64,000 nt of DNA from Echinococcus granulosus (lineage: Eukaryota; Platyhelminthes; Cestoda; Cyclophyllidea; Taeniidae), in the NCBI RefSeq assembly GCF_000524195.1, contig NW_020170421.1, positions 196,500-260,499 on the forward strand, read 5' to 3'. The position numbers and the translations under genes are program-made. The notes beneath the pieces are model-generated. The model did no database searches. It had not been told where the DNA came from and saw only the letters and a list, made by a program, of their open reading frames with translations. Below are positions 26,359 to 39,043 of this stretch, piece by piece. Within the stretch, counting starts at the first letter, position 1. Each line of letters opens with the position of its first letter.

Positions 26359-27896
26359 ATGCAAAACAGGTATACCGAAGCCATCTCCAATGCAATCAAG
26401 GAATGGGATACCAAATTTTTGCGCAAAATGCAGGTATTTACTGTGTACGCCCTTCATGTCTGCTCACTTATAGTCTATTTATTTTGGCTGCGGCAAAAAG
26501 TGCTGCGATAACAAGGACTTCGATACCGAGCAAGTTCAGTCGTGCATCGAACACTGTGAGAAACCGGTCAGCGCTGCTCAAAGTTTAGTCCAAGGCGAGC
26601 TGAATCAGCTTCAGGTATGTAAGAGTTGTGATTTTGCTATTACTGACCATCTTTTAACCTCATTAATAGACAAGCATCTTCAAGTTTGTAGAAAACATCG
26701 TTTTTTGCCGCTTCTGATGTAAAATAAAATTCGTTTATAGGACTAGTTGACTACTTTACAAACTTGATAAATAAATTGATAGCCTTTATTAAATAATACT
26801 GATGGAGTATGTCCGCCGCAGGATAAGTCTTATTGTAAAAACATATCTCATTGTATTGCGATTACATGCACACAAGTAATCTGTTTTAACAAAGCCTCCA
26901 ATGTTCATGATTCCTAGCGTTTTGGCCGGTCATGTCCTTGTCATTTGGTGGCTTGCTTCCATTTTACATCCGCTTGCTGCGCTTACATGACAGTGGCAAT
27001 AGATTAATGGCGTTGTGACAACGAAAATAGCTAAATATGCTTAGTGCATAGTAACGCTGCCCTAATTAATTATCCCCATTACTCCCTACACATGTGTTTA
27101 TTCAGAATTGGAAACCGAGATTGGCGCGATTATCCTCAAGCCGTTAACACTATTAACTGCTCTTAAGCTCGGTACCCGGTAGCTTGCTTCTTCTACACTT
27201 GCATTGAAGACGAATCTTTGATTAATTTGCATGAAACTGAGAATATCTAGGCACTACTCTCAAAACAGACTACTAACCATGCTTATCTGTCATTTGTGCA
27301 CAGTAATACCTAAAACGATGGATCGAGCTCAGAATGGGGTCTGAGTTCACTTATGCCGTTAGTATTGTTGGTCTCGCACCAAAACGGCCTCCAATTTTAG
27401 AGCTGTTTTCAAACGCATCGGTCATATTGCATGCCCATGGATACGCAAAGTGGGTTTATGGGCTCAAACTGCCACCTCGAGATGGCATTGTCCTCAAAGT
27501 CATTTCTGGAGACGTAACAAGCTACCAGTGTGGGAGGTTATAGGCACGGGTAGAATGCCGTAGCGCTAGAGTGGTAAACGAAATCACGAGGACTTAAGAA
27601 ACTGTTTACCTAGATGGAAAGTTAGGACAAATATCGTCTTATTGGAACAGCATTTAATTGCCATATTGTAGAGTCGTTTCCAGACGTGCGTGCGTGAGTG
27701 CTCACACCGCGCCCATGACAAGTTCAAGGGAGCCGATGATACGTTGACCGAGGCGCAGCGGATTCTGGTGCAGAAGGAGACGCTAGTGTGCGTGAACAAG
27801 TGTGTCGAGGAGCAAATCACTAACGCCATTCCCGCCACTGTGCGACTTGTCTCCGCACAGCTGCAAAAACTCCGTGCTGAACAGCCCTCTGATTAG
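26359..27896 (+). CDS. FAM136A: FAM136A-like protein (DUF842, CX3C motifs)
   Basis: Three exons, 26359-26433, 26474-26614 and 27684-27896 (stop TAG), all in phase 0, give 142 residues; human FAM136A has 138. Landmarks match: helix ending FLRKMQ, then YFGCGKKCCDNKDFD, VQSCIEHCEKPVSAAQ, CVRECSHRAHDKF and LVCVNKCVEEQ. The four CX3C pairs (CGKKC, CIEHC, CVREC, CVNKC) are characteristic of the family, which is mitochondrial and linked to the intermembrane space. No presequence is needed or seen. The start is set at an ATG that gives a length close to the human protein; the frame is open upstream to the acceptor at 26337, so an earlier start is possible. Intron 1 is 40 nt and intron 2 is 1,069 nt. 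Confidence 0.9.
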
Positions 27897-29297
27897 ATGA
27901 ACCTATTCGCCCGCCGCCTTCTTGAAGCTTCTAGTATTTATGGTATTTGATACCTGCTTCTCATGCTATTCCATTCCTAGTTTTTGCATAGATCGTAGAT
28001 TTGGTGAGGCGGTTATGTGGTTGTATTCGTGAAATTGGAATGATTTTCACTAGGCTGTTTTTCAAAAAACGTGGAATCTGTGCATGTATAAAATCAAATA
28101 TTGCCCCCCAAATAGATATCCACCCACCTCTCACCTGTCTTCGCTTCTATTGGTTCTACTCTGAGCTCTCGCTCTTCATTTCTGCTAAATGGGTTTGTCT
28201 GGTCCCTTTTACTATGTCACGCGGTATTTGAATTGCAGGATCCTGATTTGTTCGATGCAGTCTCAATTAAATTGCACTTTGTTCACATGCTTAGTAAAAC
28301 TTAATCAAGGTTTACACACCCGTCGCCTTTCCGGAAGCCATCCACATTTACAAGGTAAAAGTGTACATTGAATTGCTCTTGGCTCCTAATGTGACCCATA
28401 AAAATGCTCAAGTAGGGCGGATTTTAATGCGGCAGTCAGGTTAGCCTCCTTTTAGCAGAAGAATTGCACTCTAATGGCTATAATTATAGTTGTCTATACG
28501 TATCTCTTCTACTTAATTAAAGTTAGTAGCGAAGGCACGCCTAATTTGCCTTGATGCATTGTGGATCTGCATTGAAACATTCAAAGCGCTGCAACTCAAT
28601 GTGCTCATTGAATCGTGATTTTAACCTACTCGTATTTCAGTATTCCTCAGTTTAGTTAACCTTGTATGTTTACATTGCTCTGGATTGAAACCATGCTCAG
28701 AAAAGGCTCCAGAGATTGGAGATTCGATTTCTTTTAACCATCCTTTAATGGAAGCTACGTTAACCCTCCAACTACATAGACAAACACAAATTTTTTCACA
28801 TTACAGTAAATAAAAGTTATTTCATCAAGTAAGTGATGCTAGCTTAACTCGTTAGAATGTATGTGCATTAATTGAAACTCCGCTAGCAAACAGGTAAATA
28901 AGACACCGTTCATCTGGGGGGTGAGTTGGAATGGGAATAAGTGCAGATGAGACTCGCCTCATTAGGACGATCTTTCAAAAGGTGAAAAAGGAGGTGGCAA
29001 ATGTGTGGGACTCCCAGTTTTAGGGTAGTATGACGCGCCCAGATGTTGGTCGCCATGGCGGTTTGTGGGTGGTAAGATGCAATGAAGATGTGGTCTTTGC
29101 ACTTTGTGATTCAGACGCCTAAAACAAAGAGTTGGCCAAATTTTTTTTGTCATTGGTTGTTGAGATCTTTTCGTTTTTTTAAAAAGCGGATTTAAGATTA
29201 ATAGTGTATCCGTGATAAGGATTCTGAAGCATGGGAGACACCTTGTTTCCGTTTAATGGAATCTCCCCAAAATGAGCCTGCATTAGCCGACAGCTTT
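27897..29297. other. Tail-to-tail spacer between FAM136A and the CCDC181-like gene
   Basis: Holds the 3' ends of two convergent genes. No coding exon, RNA gene or repeat is recognised, and no canonical AATAAA sits close to either stop. Confidence 0.5.
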
Positions 29298-32200
29298 TCA
29301 TTGGCAAACCAGCACATTTATACGGCCATCATTTCTTCCCAATATAACTGCTTTTATCAGCTTGGACTTGTGAAAAATTGACCTAGCTTTAGTATCTGAG
29401 GTTTTTTTCTGACTTCTTTCAAAGCCACTAGAATAAACCAGCCGTGGCTGATTCCAGCTCCGGGAAGCGAGTGCCTCAGTATTGGAATCTAGGGGCACTT
29501 TCGGATTTGGAGCGCAGGTACCGATAGGCTCCGTAACCACTACTTTTGATTTACTTAAGCTTCTCTGAAATGCAATAGCCACTGGAGAAGTGGTATCTCA
29601 CCTTTCGGGACTCCCACTGGGCATAGGAGGTTCTGGCCAGCTCCTTCCGCATGGCCTCCTCCTCAGATTTGCGCAGCTTTTCTTTCTTCGCCCTCTCCAC
29701 TGCTANNNNNNNNNNNNNNNNNNNNNNNNNNNNNNNNNNNNNNNNNNNNNNNNNNNNNNNNNNNNNNNNNNNNNNNNNNNNNNNNNNNNNNNNNNNNNNN
29801 NNNNNTTTGCCTGCTTTTGCCTTGAATGCAACCACAAAATTACTGCATTTACTAGTTTCAATTTAAACACGAAGGTAGAAGATGCAGGTTTGAGGTTTTC
29901 CTTCATCCTAGGACTCGTCTTAAGCAAAACCGAACGCACAGAAATTTCAAAGTTAGTGATTTCTGTTTGGGTATTTAAAGATGTAGTTGATAACTTGCTA
30001 TCCTACAAGGAGAGTGGATTATGCGTATCGAAATTTCATTCCTCGTCAATGAAAAAATGGAGGTCTCATGAGAATTCCTTATTTCACATTGTAGCTAGAA
30101 AACCAAGTCGAGCTTCAGCATTAGTGTCGTGTGGATGGTACGAAGGAGTTGGTTGGATGTTAGATTTAATCCGGTAACTTAGATTTTGATTTGCCTATTT
30201 TTGGCTATAGAACGACATCAGAAGTTGCATTTAACGATACAAAGTCAGTGACAATCCTCACGAGAATGTTTTGTTTCGACTCTAATCTGTTATGCAAAAA
30301 TAAGTTAGATACAAAAGTTGAATTGGTAATCTGAATCATGCGATTATTTGGCGTTAGATGGCTTAGCCCCTTCGTTGAGGACAGTTGAAGATGCGTGTGA
30401 AATGATCTTCCCGCTGTAGAAACACAGGGAGAAGTTTAGTCGGAACCTATGTGTTGTTCAGGCTTGCATGGGATCGGAAGGCATTGTCGATGAACAGTCA
30501 TCCTTGAATGAGTGAAAAAGCCAGATACCGCCGACCTCATAAATAGGCAAAGGAATACCACATCCTGGAATTCATTTGAAAAGGGGAGCCTTTACGAAAA
30601 GAGCCATGGATGAGGGGATTGAATGGGAATGCTTAATTTGCACTATTTAAGTGTTTACCATTCACACAAAAGAATTATTGGAAAGGTTGTTTTCAGCGTC
30701 CAATCTCTTCTGATTTCTGAGGAATCGAATTGAGTCAGGCCTAAGAAATTGATTCTGGAATCAGAATTAGGAGTTAGGAGGGTCGTTACCACCTCTGTGT
30801 AACATTCGAACGTGTTCGGGATATCGTTCTGCCTTTTAAAAGAACAAAATGAAGATCATGTCATCTTCATCCAAGGGGATGATGAGATTAATTGAAGAAG
30901 AGGTGATGATGTTCGTCATCGTGCTCTGATTTGTCACATTTGTCTCGTGAGTGGAACACCGAATAACGCAACACTTACCACGCTTCAAAAGCCAGTTGGG
31001 CAGCTACCGCTTTATCAAACTTTCTTTTCAACTCTTCCACGGTTTTCTCCCGAGTCACCTCAATAACGGAGCGTCTGCGTTCCGTCTGCCTACTCTTCTG
31101 GCTTCTCCATGCCTCGTAAGCCTACAATGGAGAAAGTAGTGTACCTCAGATTTCTTTGCTTTTGGATCAACACGTTTATACTTTGTGCTTGCTGGAATGC
31201 ACGCACAGACGTGGACGGAGCGCGCGAAGACGCAATTACGTTAGCTGTGTCCCTGCTCAGGGGAACAATCTGGATGCTCAAGACGAACGTGGCGACCAGT
31301 AACGGCTTCACGCGTGAGAATCAACCTTTCTGGCTCCCGATCCATGTCTGACTAGGACTAGCTATGCCTTAGAGATTACCATTGACATGGATGTGGACAC
31401 AGGTGGTCCAGCATATCTGTGCAATAGACTGTCGGTTCTTCTACCCATGTTCCTGTGACAGTTTTTAATTTCTCTGTCATGTTAAGGACTCCCCAGGAAT
31501 GCAATGTTAGCGGCGATGCAACACAGTAACAATGTCGTAGATGTCGTTCATATTCGGATCCGACTCACCAGTAGTGCGGTTTGATTCACCTTTTGCAGTC
31601 ATCATAAGTCGGATACGATTCTTGGCTGTTTAATTTATTGACAACAACCCTTTTCATCTAATGAACAAGGAGAAAAACGAGTTGTATCCATTGGTCTCAA
31701 ACTTCCGTTTCAACAACTCTTTCCTCTACGTAAAAGAGTTAAGAACATTCGTGAAATTTCTCAACTCTGATTTTGCGATTGGATATAGTATGGTGGCACT
31801 TTGCTTATTCGTTTTGGTTCTACGGGCACTTAATGCGCCTATTCTGTACGTCTGCTGGGGGCACGGCCTACGGGTCATGTCAGTAGTACCCCTCCAGCTC
31901 TTCTGTACGTTGGCAATACATATTCTGTCGAATCATGCCTTCCATAGTCTTCATGGAAGCCCCAAAGCGCTGCATCGGTGGCAGCGAAAAGCGAATCTGA
32001 CCCTAAAGGGCAACTATTCCATTTTCTATTCCTGAAGGCTAGGCCTTAACGTAATGGAAGAAGAGCGTATGCTGCGGATGGAGGAATATGTGACGACCCC
32101 TGACAAAAGGTGTGAAAACGACGTCAATCCTCGGCAACTATCCCAGTTCTGTGCTCTGTAGGAATGCTATTGCCAACTGAAGCGACACCAGCCGTGGCCG

Positions 32201-35200
32201 TGAACCATCTGGGCAAATTCGTTACGGACCATTCACGATACCTGTATGAAGACGATAATGAAGTGAGCTCGTGTTATCTCCTCCACCTCTCTACTAGTTG
32301 GATAGATATGGCTGGGCAGCACTGAAGTGGGAACAATGTGACAACGTAGATCAGACACGAAAATATGTTAAACCCCATCCTCTACAAGATAACGCTCTAT
32401 TTAGGCCAGTATTTTTACGTTTAGCGATGGACATGCTAGATGTCTAGCGCAATCTCCCTTTCCCCAACTCAGTCTCCAAGCAGGACAAAACGCCAGATCC
32501 AGTGATGTGACAGTTAGATATCTTCTCAGTTGCATGCAAATTCGACGGTTGACGCAGTTGGTTCGTGGATGTTTTCCATACAGCACTGACTACTTTGTGA
32601 TGGAAGAAGTGGGAAGTTTACCAAGGGCAATACCGAAGACGATGCTCAAAAGGAGAGGGGCTGTATGAAACTTTAATTATTTGTTTAACTCTTCGTTTGG
32701 GTTTCTCGGATGCCTAAGGCTTCGCCTTTGCGTTTCCGCTTAGCGGTGTGGCCTACAAAACGTGTCAGTAGCCCCCAGCCTTTCTGTACGTTGATAACAT
32801 GTATTCTGTCCGGGTATTATGTCTTATTTCGTCTTCAGGGAAGTCTCGGGGCGCTACATTGCAATAACGATGGCTAAAGATATTGAATACAGTTTAAAAC
32901 ATTCTTCTAGAGGCAAAACACTTCCCATTCAATCATCTGAAAATCTATGTCTTCAAAGGTAAACAAATTTAAAATGCAAGCCCCACTGTTTCATTGGACA
33001 ATCTAGTATCTCCTTCCCAAGGATTTACCAGTGAAGCAGTCAGCATAGCAGACGGATCCATTTGAAGGGATGAGTAACCCAAACTTTTCTCATCTGGACC
33101 TTTTCTACTTATTCCAGATCGGCTTTTTGCATCCTTGTGCCCTTACCCCAACAGACCTCTCTACTGAAGGGGAAAGTCATACAAAAGCATATCCACGAGT
33201 GGATTAAGTGGCATACCTTTACGGCTTCCGCCTTGTGCTGCTTTTTGCTTTCCTCTGCCTTTCGCTTTGCCTCCTCTACCTTCTGTCGCTTCTTTCTTTC
33301 TTCCGTCTCCTGAGCTCGTTTCTTTGCTACCCACATTGTAAATATCTCCTCATTTTGCTTAACTTTTTCCACTTTCTAAAAAGTCGAAGCACTGTTTACT
33401 TCATAAACCAACACTCGTATCAATCACTTAACCTAAAGGCAACTATGGAAGTTTTTAATAGTATTCGTGGCCACCTAATCCTACCGCTCCTTGACTTGAC
33501 GTTGTTTATCATTTTTACATTCGTTATTACATTGGTCGCCTTTGTTTGGAGCATACCTTGCCGCAATAGATGGCTACCATTGGCGACCGTTTGAGAATGG
33601 ATACTAGCACTTGAGTGACTTTATTGGCATGACGTTTAGCGTACCAGCAGACCACAGGTGGATAATTTCACACTCGCATCCACTGAATTACGTGCAATAT
33701 AGCGATAAAAATTTGAGGAAATTTTGTTACAGTCAATTCTACTGTCTATTCATTTGGAGCGAGAAATTCTACATTTTCTTCTGCTTAAAGGGTTTATCAA
33801 TGGACGCGAATACATCCAGCAGGGCAGCGGACCTAACTTTTACATCAAAATTCATCTCCTTTTCCCCAAATGATAACCTAACAGGGGAGTGCACCTCTCT
33901 GCAAACCTCACTTTTCTAAAGCGAGTGGTGAAAGCATCTAGATGAATAAAGGCAAATAAGGCGTTCCGAACAGTGATACATCAACTATGATCGGGTTCTA
34001 GGAGTGCACCGACTGTATGGAATGATGGATTGAAGGAGGCAGGTAATAGCATCTCTTTGACAGAGAGCAGGGAGGTGGACATCTCAGTCTTGCTTCGTTT
34101 TTCATGCTTTTCTATCGTTTATCTGGGTGAATATATGAGAAACGGTCCTTATAAAACCACCCCATCTGTCAGGCTAGATCACTGTTTTTTTAGATAACTT
34201 TCACTGTTTTATTAAAAATTGTCAGGACTTTGGCACAAGTGCTCCCAGTGCCAGAACCTCGGATTCGCTTATTATCATTCGAAGTGGATATTCACTCAAA
34301 TTAAGTAGCTTATTGTTATAAAAATCAGTGATATAAGTAAATGAGCTGTTAAATAATTGCTTATTTTCATTTATCAAAGCGACTAAGGGGAATACATGGG
34401 CTAAAGAAGTGACTGTGTTTGAAAACAGAGTCAAGCGACAGCGATGAAAGAAGGTCGATATACCTAAAAGTGGGGACAAAAAACCAGGATACACACGTTT
34501 AGCTCTCAAATAGGAAACCTAGGCTCACACAACATAATTATCACAAGTGTGATGCAGTAATAGCACTCAAAGAAGCTTCAAGTGACTTTTACCATGGCAG
34601 TATGGAAAATTGGTCAAAAGCTACTCAATTTCATGAAATCCGAATGCTCAAATAGTGTGAAGATGTTAGTTGTGCGCAAAGAGTGAACTCTAGGGGGCTC
34701 CTCATGACAGGATGATGATCATTCACTCACATCTTCACCACCTCTAGTTCATTTTTTTAGGAACAGCAATGTTGCGCGATAGCCTTGGCTTCTAACATGA
34801 CAAAAACTACAGTGATCATGTAAAATTACCAAAGATATTCAGTAATGTACCTCCTTCTTCAGAAGCCGGTCACTTACCACTGGATCACTCATTCTCTCAA
34901 CGAGCTTAAGTGATTAAAATTACCTGAATCAATTGGCACAAAGGAAACCAAACGGATCTGACGGTGCTCAACTCAGTTTCATGGTCTAAACTCACCTGTC
35001 TCTTCGTCTCTTCCTCCGCCTGCATTCGTCTCAGTTGTTCAGAGCGCCTCTCCTCGAGGTACTGTTTGCCGCGCTTGGCACACCACGTCTGGAAGGTGAG
35101 ATCGCGCAGCTCGAGGGAGCTCTGCACCCGAATTGGACGTCCGTCCCTCATCCCCAACCCATCCGCTACCCCGCCACTACCACTTGAGGTTATGGATTGC

Positions 35201-36892
35201 GCTGCCGAAGGCGGCGCGGTTGGTCGCAATGGTCGAGGCGGTGACTGGTAATGGTGTGTGGATTGGGGGACAAGACCGATCACCCTCTTGTTGCCTCGAG
35301 TAGCACCGACCCTCAAGACTGCCGGTGGTCCTGTGGGGGCATTCACTTTGGAGGAACTGATTAAGCAGAGTAGAGAGTTATTCATGCGATTGATTATTGC
35401 TGCCAACTTCCTGAACAACTGTCTTTTGGTTCATAGAGACTTCGAGTATTTTTACCAACATAACTCCTAAAAATGGCCCTTTGAAGACGAAATGGCTGAA
35501 TCACTTGGCGAAATTCCATCAAAAAAATTTATCACGTTGAACTGAAATGCGTCAAAATTTGATGTCCAATCGTAAATTTTGTCGGGATGGTAACTAGACA
35601 CCAGTATCAGTGCCCACTTTTTATATCCAAAAGCATGAGGGTAAATGAGGAGCAAAGCATAAGAGTCTAAGTTATTGTGAAAATGCTTACGGTCTTTCCA
35701 CTTTTGGGGACGCCATAGATTCTTGACCTCCCGAACGGGAAGGACCTAGGGGTAGTAGTATGCAATTAGTACCAGTCATTCAAAAGCATGCTTTCATAGT
35801 AAATGTGAGAGAGCAATGCTAATGAAAAAGATTTCTTTGGAAAAACTGCATTCTTTAAGATCGTCTTAATGCATGAGCAAATACATATAGGGATAATATA
35901 TTTATTTACTCTAGTTAAGAGGCAAAGTAATTAAGGGTCTTCAAGCAAATCAAATATTATACCTGACTAGACGACCTTACCTTTAGAGCTTTTACTGATG
36001 ACAGCCGAATCGTTTTTAGACTTGTTTAATGATTCGTTTGATTTTCTAGCTACATCCGATATAACTGATTTTGTGGTTTCCTCCAACCCTCCCGTATTCA
36101 AGCTTTTATCCCCTCTGAAGGAAGTTTCAAACCTACGTAACGGAAATAAAGTGAAGAATTAATTCTAAATACCGGCTGCAAGAAAATTATTAAAATGTAC
36201 ATCTTTAAGTCGATAGTATCGCTTGCAGCATCCGGACTTTCTTGAAGAGAGGCATCGTAAGGATACGCTGGTCGAGGTTTTGAGAGAGTGGAGAAATTCC
36301 TTTAGGTCATAAAGTTTAAAAATTATGCAAACATACTGCGGTTTGTTGGTCTCGAGCAAATAATTGGGGTGAGCATAGTTGTTAGGAGTGCTGCTAGGAC
36401 TAAAACAGGGGTTGTGAAGTCATAGCGTGTTACCTATTTCCATTTGCGTTCAAACGAAGATTGGAAAGATCTTCAAGAAGACTCAAAGGTGTACCATCTG
36501 AGAAAGGCGTAGTAATTTGGTGCCTTAAAAAATACTACTTTTTTAAGTAGAACTCACGGACCGCTATTTAAATTTCCATTCACTCTAGTTAGATCAGAGG
36601 GACTTATATTGGTCCTTGGTTCGTCAGCTTGTTGTAATAGAAAGGATCCTACAATCATCATAACGAAATCGACATTTTACAACCTTGACTGAGGATATCT
36701 TCGGGTCTTTTTGATAAATTATTTTCATTGAGTAAAGATTCTTTTGAAAGTCCAAATCTTATTTGGCAAAACCTTAAACCTACCTCCCACTGCGTTACTG
36801 CCATAATTAATATGGGTACGGGGGGCTGGAGAAGAATGAGAACATAAACCAAAAGGATCGTCGAACGTTTGGAATTCCGAGTCCAAAGCCAT
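29298..36892 (-). CDS. Coiled-coil protein with spaced Trp motifs, CCDC181/CCDC34 type
   Basis: Minus-strand exons: 36892-36784 (ATG at 36892-36890), 36648-36558, 36114-35981, 35745-35691, 35356-34996, 33375-33217, 31121-30979, one ending at 29602 whose start is in the gap, and 29564-29298 (stop). Junction phases agree throughout up to the gap. The N-terminal half is Ser/Pro-rich and looks disordered. From exon 5 a charged coiled coil carries a repeated aromatic-x-x-Trp-x-x-x-Lys/Arg unit: LTFQTWCAKRGKQYLEERR, IFTMWVAKKRAQETEERKK, AYEAWRSQKSRQTERRR, LAFEAW and SYAQWESRK. This spacing resembles CCDC181 (FKAW..KKREQ) and, less closely, CCDC34 and MAP9, which are microtubule- or cilium-associated. 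The gene model is firm; the family name is inference. The last intron (29565-29601) is 37 nt. A miniature LTR element sits antisense in the intron 31122-33216. Confidence 0.75.
29706..29805. other. Assembly gap (100 N)
   Basis: A run of 100 N, probably a gap of unknown true length. It hides the 5' part of the second-to-last exon of the CCDC181-like gene: coding resumes at 29705 in mid-helix (VERAKKEKLRKSEEEAMRK), while sequence above 29805 looks intronic. Confidence 0.95.
31785..32858 (+). mobile_element. Miniature LTR retrotransposon, full-length copy with two LTRs
   Basis: The best-preserved copy. The 5' LTR spans about 31785-31974. It is followed by a site like TGGTGGCAGCG (31976-31986) that starts the interior and resembles a primer-binding site. 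The interior of about 690 bp includes CTGAAGCGACACCAGCCGTG and has no long open frame. A purine tract AAAAGGAGAGGGG (32648-32660) precedes the 3' LTR (32662-32858), which begins TG and ends CA. The two LTRs are clearly diverged, so the insertion is old. The lack of gag or pol and the total size near 1.1 kb make it a TRIM (terminal-repeat retrotransposon in miniature). A taeniid TRIM is known from memory (Ta-TRIM); identity to it is untested. The copy lies antisense inside a CCDC181-like intron. Confidence 0.85.
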
Positions 36893-38040
36893 GGTTTATA
36901 GCGTATTCATTTGGAGCATTGCAATCACTAAGTTTGAAAATAATGAATAAATAATCTGGTCGCTAATTTATTCAAGGAGAAAACTAAGAAAACCAACGAA
37001 AATATGATAATCACACGTTTTGATAAATCTCTGTGAATAAAACCAGACAGTCTAAGGTATTGTATTTCCGGACTCACAAAAATATATCAAAGTAGTTTTG
37101 AGGCTGTAAGAGTGAGGCTTAGGGTACTCAATTTTCCAAGAATCTCTCCATAGAATTTTTACTTAATTAGCACAAAATATAGGGGGGTAAGAATTCTGTA
37201 GGAATCATGACAAATGAATAAATGTAATTTCAGTATGAAAACAAGCACGTAATGGCTGATAAGTACCAAATTCTCAAGCAGATTTCGTAAAATCCTTTTG
37301 AGTAAACGCCAATGTCCCAATATTGCACAAATATGTAGGGCGATTTCAAATTCATTAATCTATTACTATAGACACAAAGGAGTAGGTGCAAAATTTTTTG
37401 AATATTGTTAACTCTATGAAAGCGCATTATACTTTGGAGCTGGCTGAGATAAATATAGAATTAACTGAAACATGTGGAAAGGAGTTAGAAGCATTTTATG
37501 GGGCAAAAGTTTTTTTTAGATTATCCTGAGTATTTAGCCTTGTAATCTCCCTATGGATTTACGAGTATTTTAAAAACCGCAATGTTTAATATATCAAAGG
37601 CAGCAACGTCAAACAATCGAGTTCAGCCCAAAGGCAAGTGTAACTCTTCCGTATACACAGAATTTTTAGGGCTACTAATTTGGTACCAAGGAGAAGGAAA
37701 TAATTTCTTGAACGAAGCCGTGTCAAATGAACGACCAAGTATTTTGAGAAAATGTTTGCTATTTTACTAGATTTCAATTTGCTTAGAATTCAAACCTGAG
37801 TCCTGGTCATTTCATAACACCCCATTGAAGTACAAATATATAAGGATCGAATGCTAGGAACGCTTTTCTGATATTTATATTTAACTTTGAAAGAATCGGA
37901 ACCCTAGCTTTGATTAGCGTAAAATGAGCGATTTTTCAAAACAATCCCCTACTGCTTAGTTAAAAATTTAGAAATTTTAAAACCTCGGCATTTTTGACTA
38001 GTAAGGTGTAATACGATGACGGTTTATCCCTCGGTATTGG

Positions 38041-38205
38041 TGAGGCGCAACTTTTGGACCTCGAATTGGCCTTCTTGCTCCTCGCTGGGTGGGCTGGACT
38101 TTGGGCCATTCCAGTACCCCAAACACCTTCTCTATGCTGAATGCATACATTCTGCCCGAGTATTGTGTCTCCTTTCGTCTTCAGGGAGTCTCGGGACGCT
38201 ACAAA
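38041..38205 (+). mobile_element. Degenerate solo LTR of the miniature LTR family
   Basis: Matches the 3' two-thirds of the LTR consensus: GGACTTTGGGCCATTCCAGTA, CTGAATGCATACATTCTGCC, GAGTATTGTGTCTCCTTTCG, TCTTCAGGGAGTCTCGGGACGCTACA. The 5' third is unrecognisable. No interior follows. Confidence 0.75.
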
Positions 38206-38519
38206 GGACAAGGAAATGTTCCTCATTTGCATTCCCGTGTGTAAACGATTCACACCATTCCATATTGGGTGGAAAGGAGACTCCCAATGCAAATGGAAAC
38301 GCAGGCGTGGCATGGCCCACTCACCAAAGGAGTCCTTAGTTCGATCTCTCTTCCTGTGTGTCAAAAATGTTGGCCGCAGCTTACCGATCAACCTACTAGC
38401 TTGCTAACATTTGCTTTACGGGAACGCATAAGCCACGTCGAAAGTCAGTGACGTCCCTCCGTCCTAACATTTCCAAAGCCCTAACTGCCGGAGAAGTTGC
38501 CCTGTAGAAATAGTCCTGC

Positions 38520-38895
38520 CCCTATTTCAAAATCCATAAATAGCGACCGAGGCGCGAACCCGCCCGGTCATGGGTCGGATATTTCCCCATGAGCGCATCG
38601 CAGTCCATCTCCATTTCCCTCCTGATGATGCAGAAGCGGCCTGCTGTTGGTCCTAACCTCACTAAAGAAGCAAAAACCCTACAAGGGTCCACATACCGAC
38701 CCCACCCCAGAGATGCGAATCCCTGCAAGACGAAGACGCTTTAAGGGCGTCCGGCCTCTACGGTGGCTAAAGGACAGCACGCCAAGGAACGGATCACTTA
38801 AACTCCATAAGGGCATCCCACAACGGCTTGGCGCCCACGAAACCCCGAAAATCGGATTTGATTTTCCGATATTGTTCCTTAGGAAAAAAAAAAAA
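38520..38895. repeat. GC-rich block ending in A run, possible short retroposon
   Basis: This segment is richer in G+C than its surroundings and ends in 12 A (38884-38895). Its opposite strand has a GGTTCGCGCC string near 38555 that resembles a tRNA B box. It has no clear open frame. A SINE-like retroposon is one reading; an old pseudogene is another. No second copy was found in the window. Confidence 0.25.
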
Positions 38896-39043
38896 ACCTA
38901 CCAACGTGGATGCAGATACATAAGAGAATGTTACAAACAACAAAACTCGGTTAATATAACCTTGTCGTAAAAGGAAAAAAACATAGATATGAAGCCATGA
39001 CGTGGGGAGCAGTACTGTTGAGAGTGACTACGGAGGAGAGGAC

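Larger units (their letters stand above)
36893..39043. other. Spacer upstream of the CCDC181-like gene and downstream of COX5A
   Basis: AT-rich up to about 38.0 kb. It then holds a degenerate LTR (38041-38205) and a more GC-rich block ending in an A run (38884-38895). It should contain the CCDC181-like promoter near 36.9 kb and the COX5A 3' UTR near 39.0 kb. No coding exon is recognised. Confidence 0.5.

Noticed and set aside
31661..32035. 124-residue open frame on +
   Set aside because: Much of it lies in the 5' LTR of the miniature element; no protein motif, and other copies do not keep it open.
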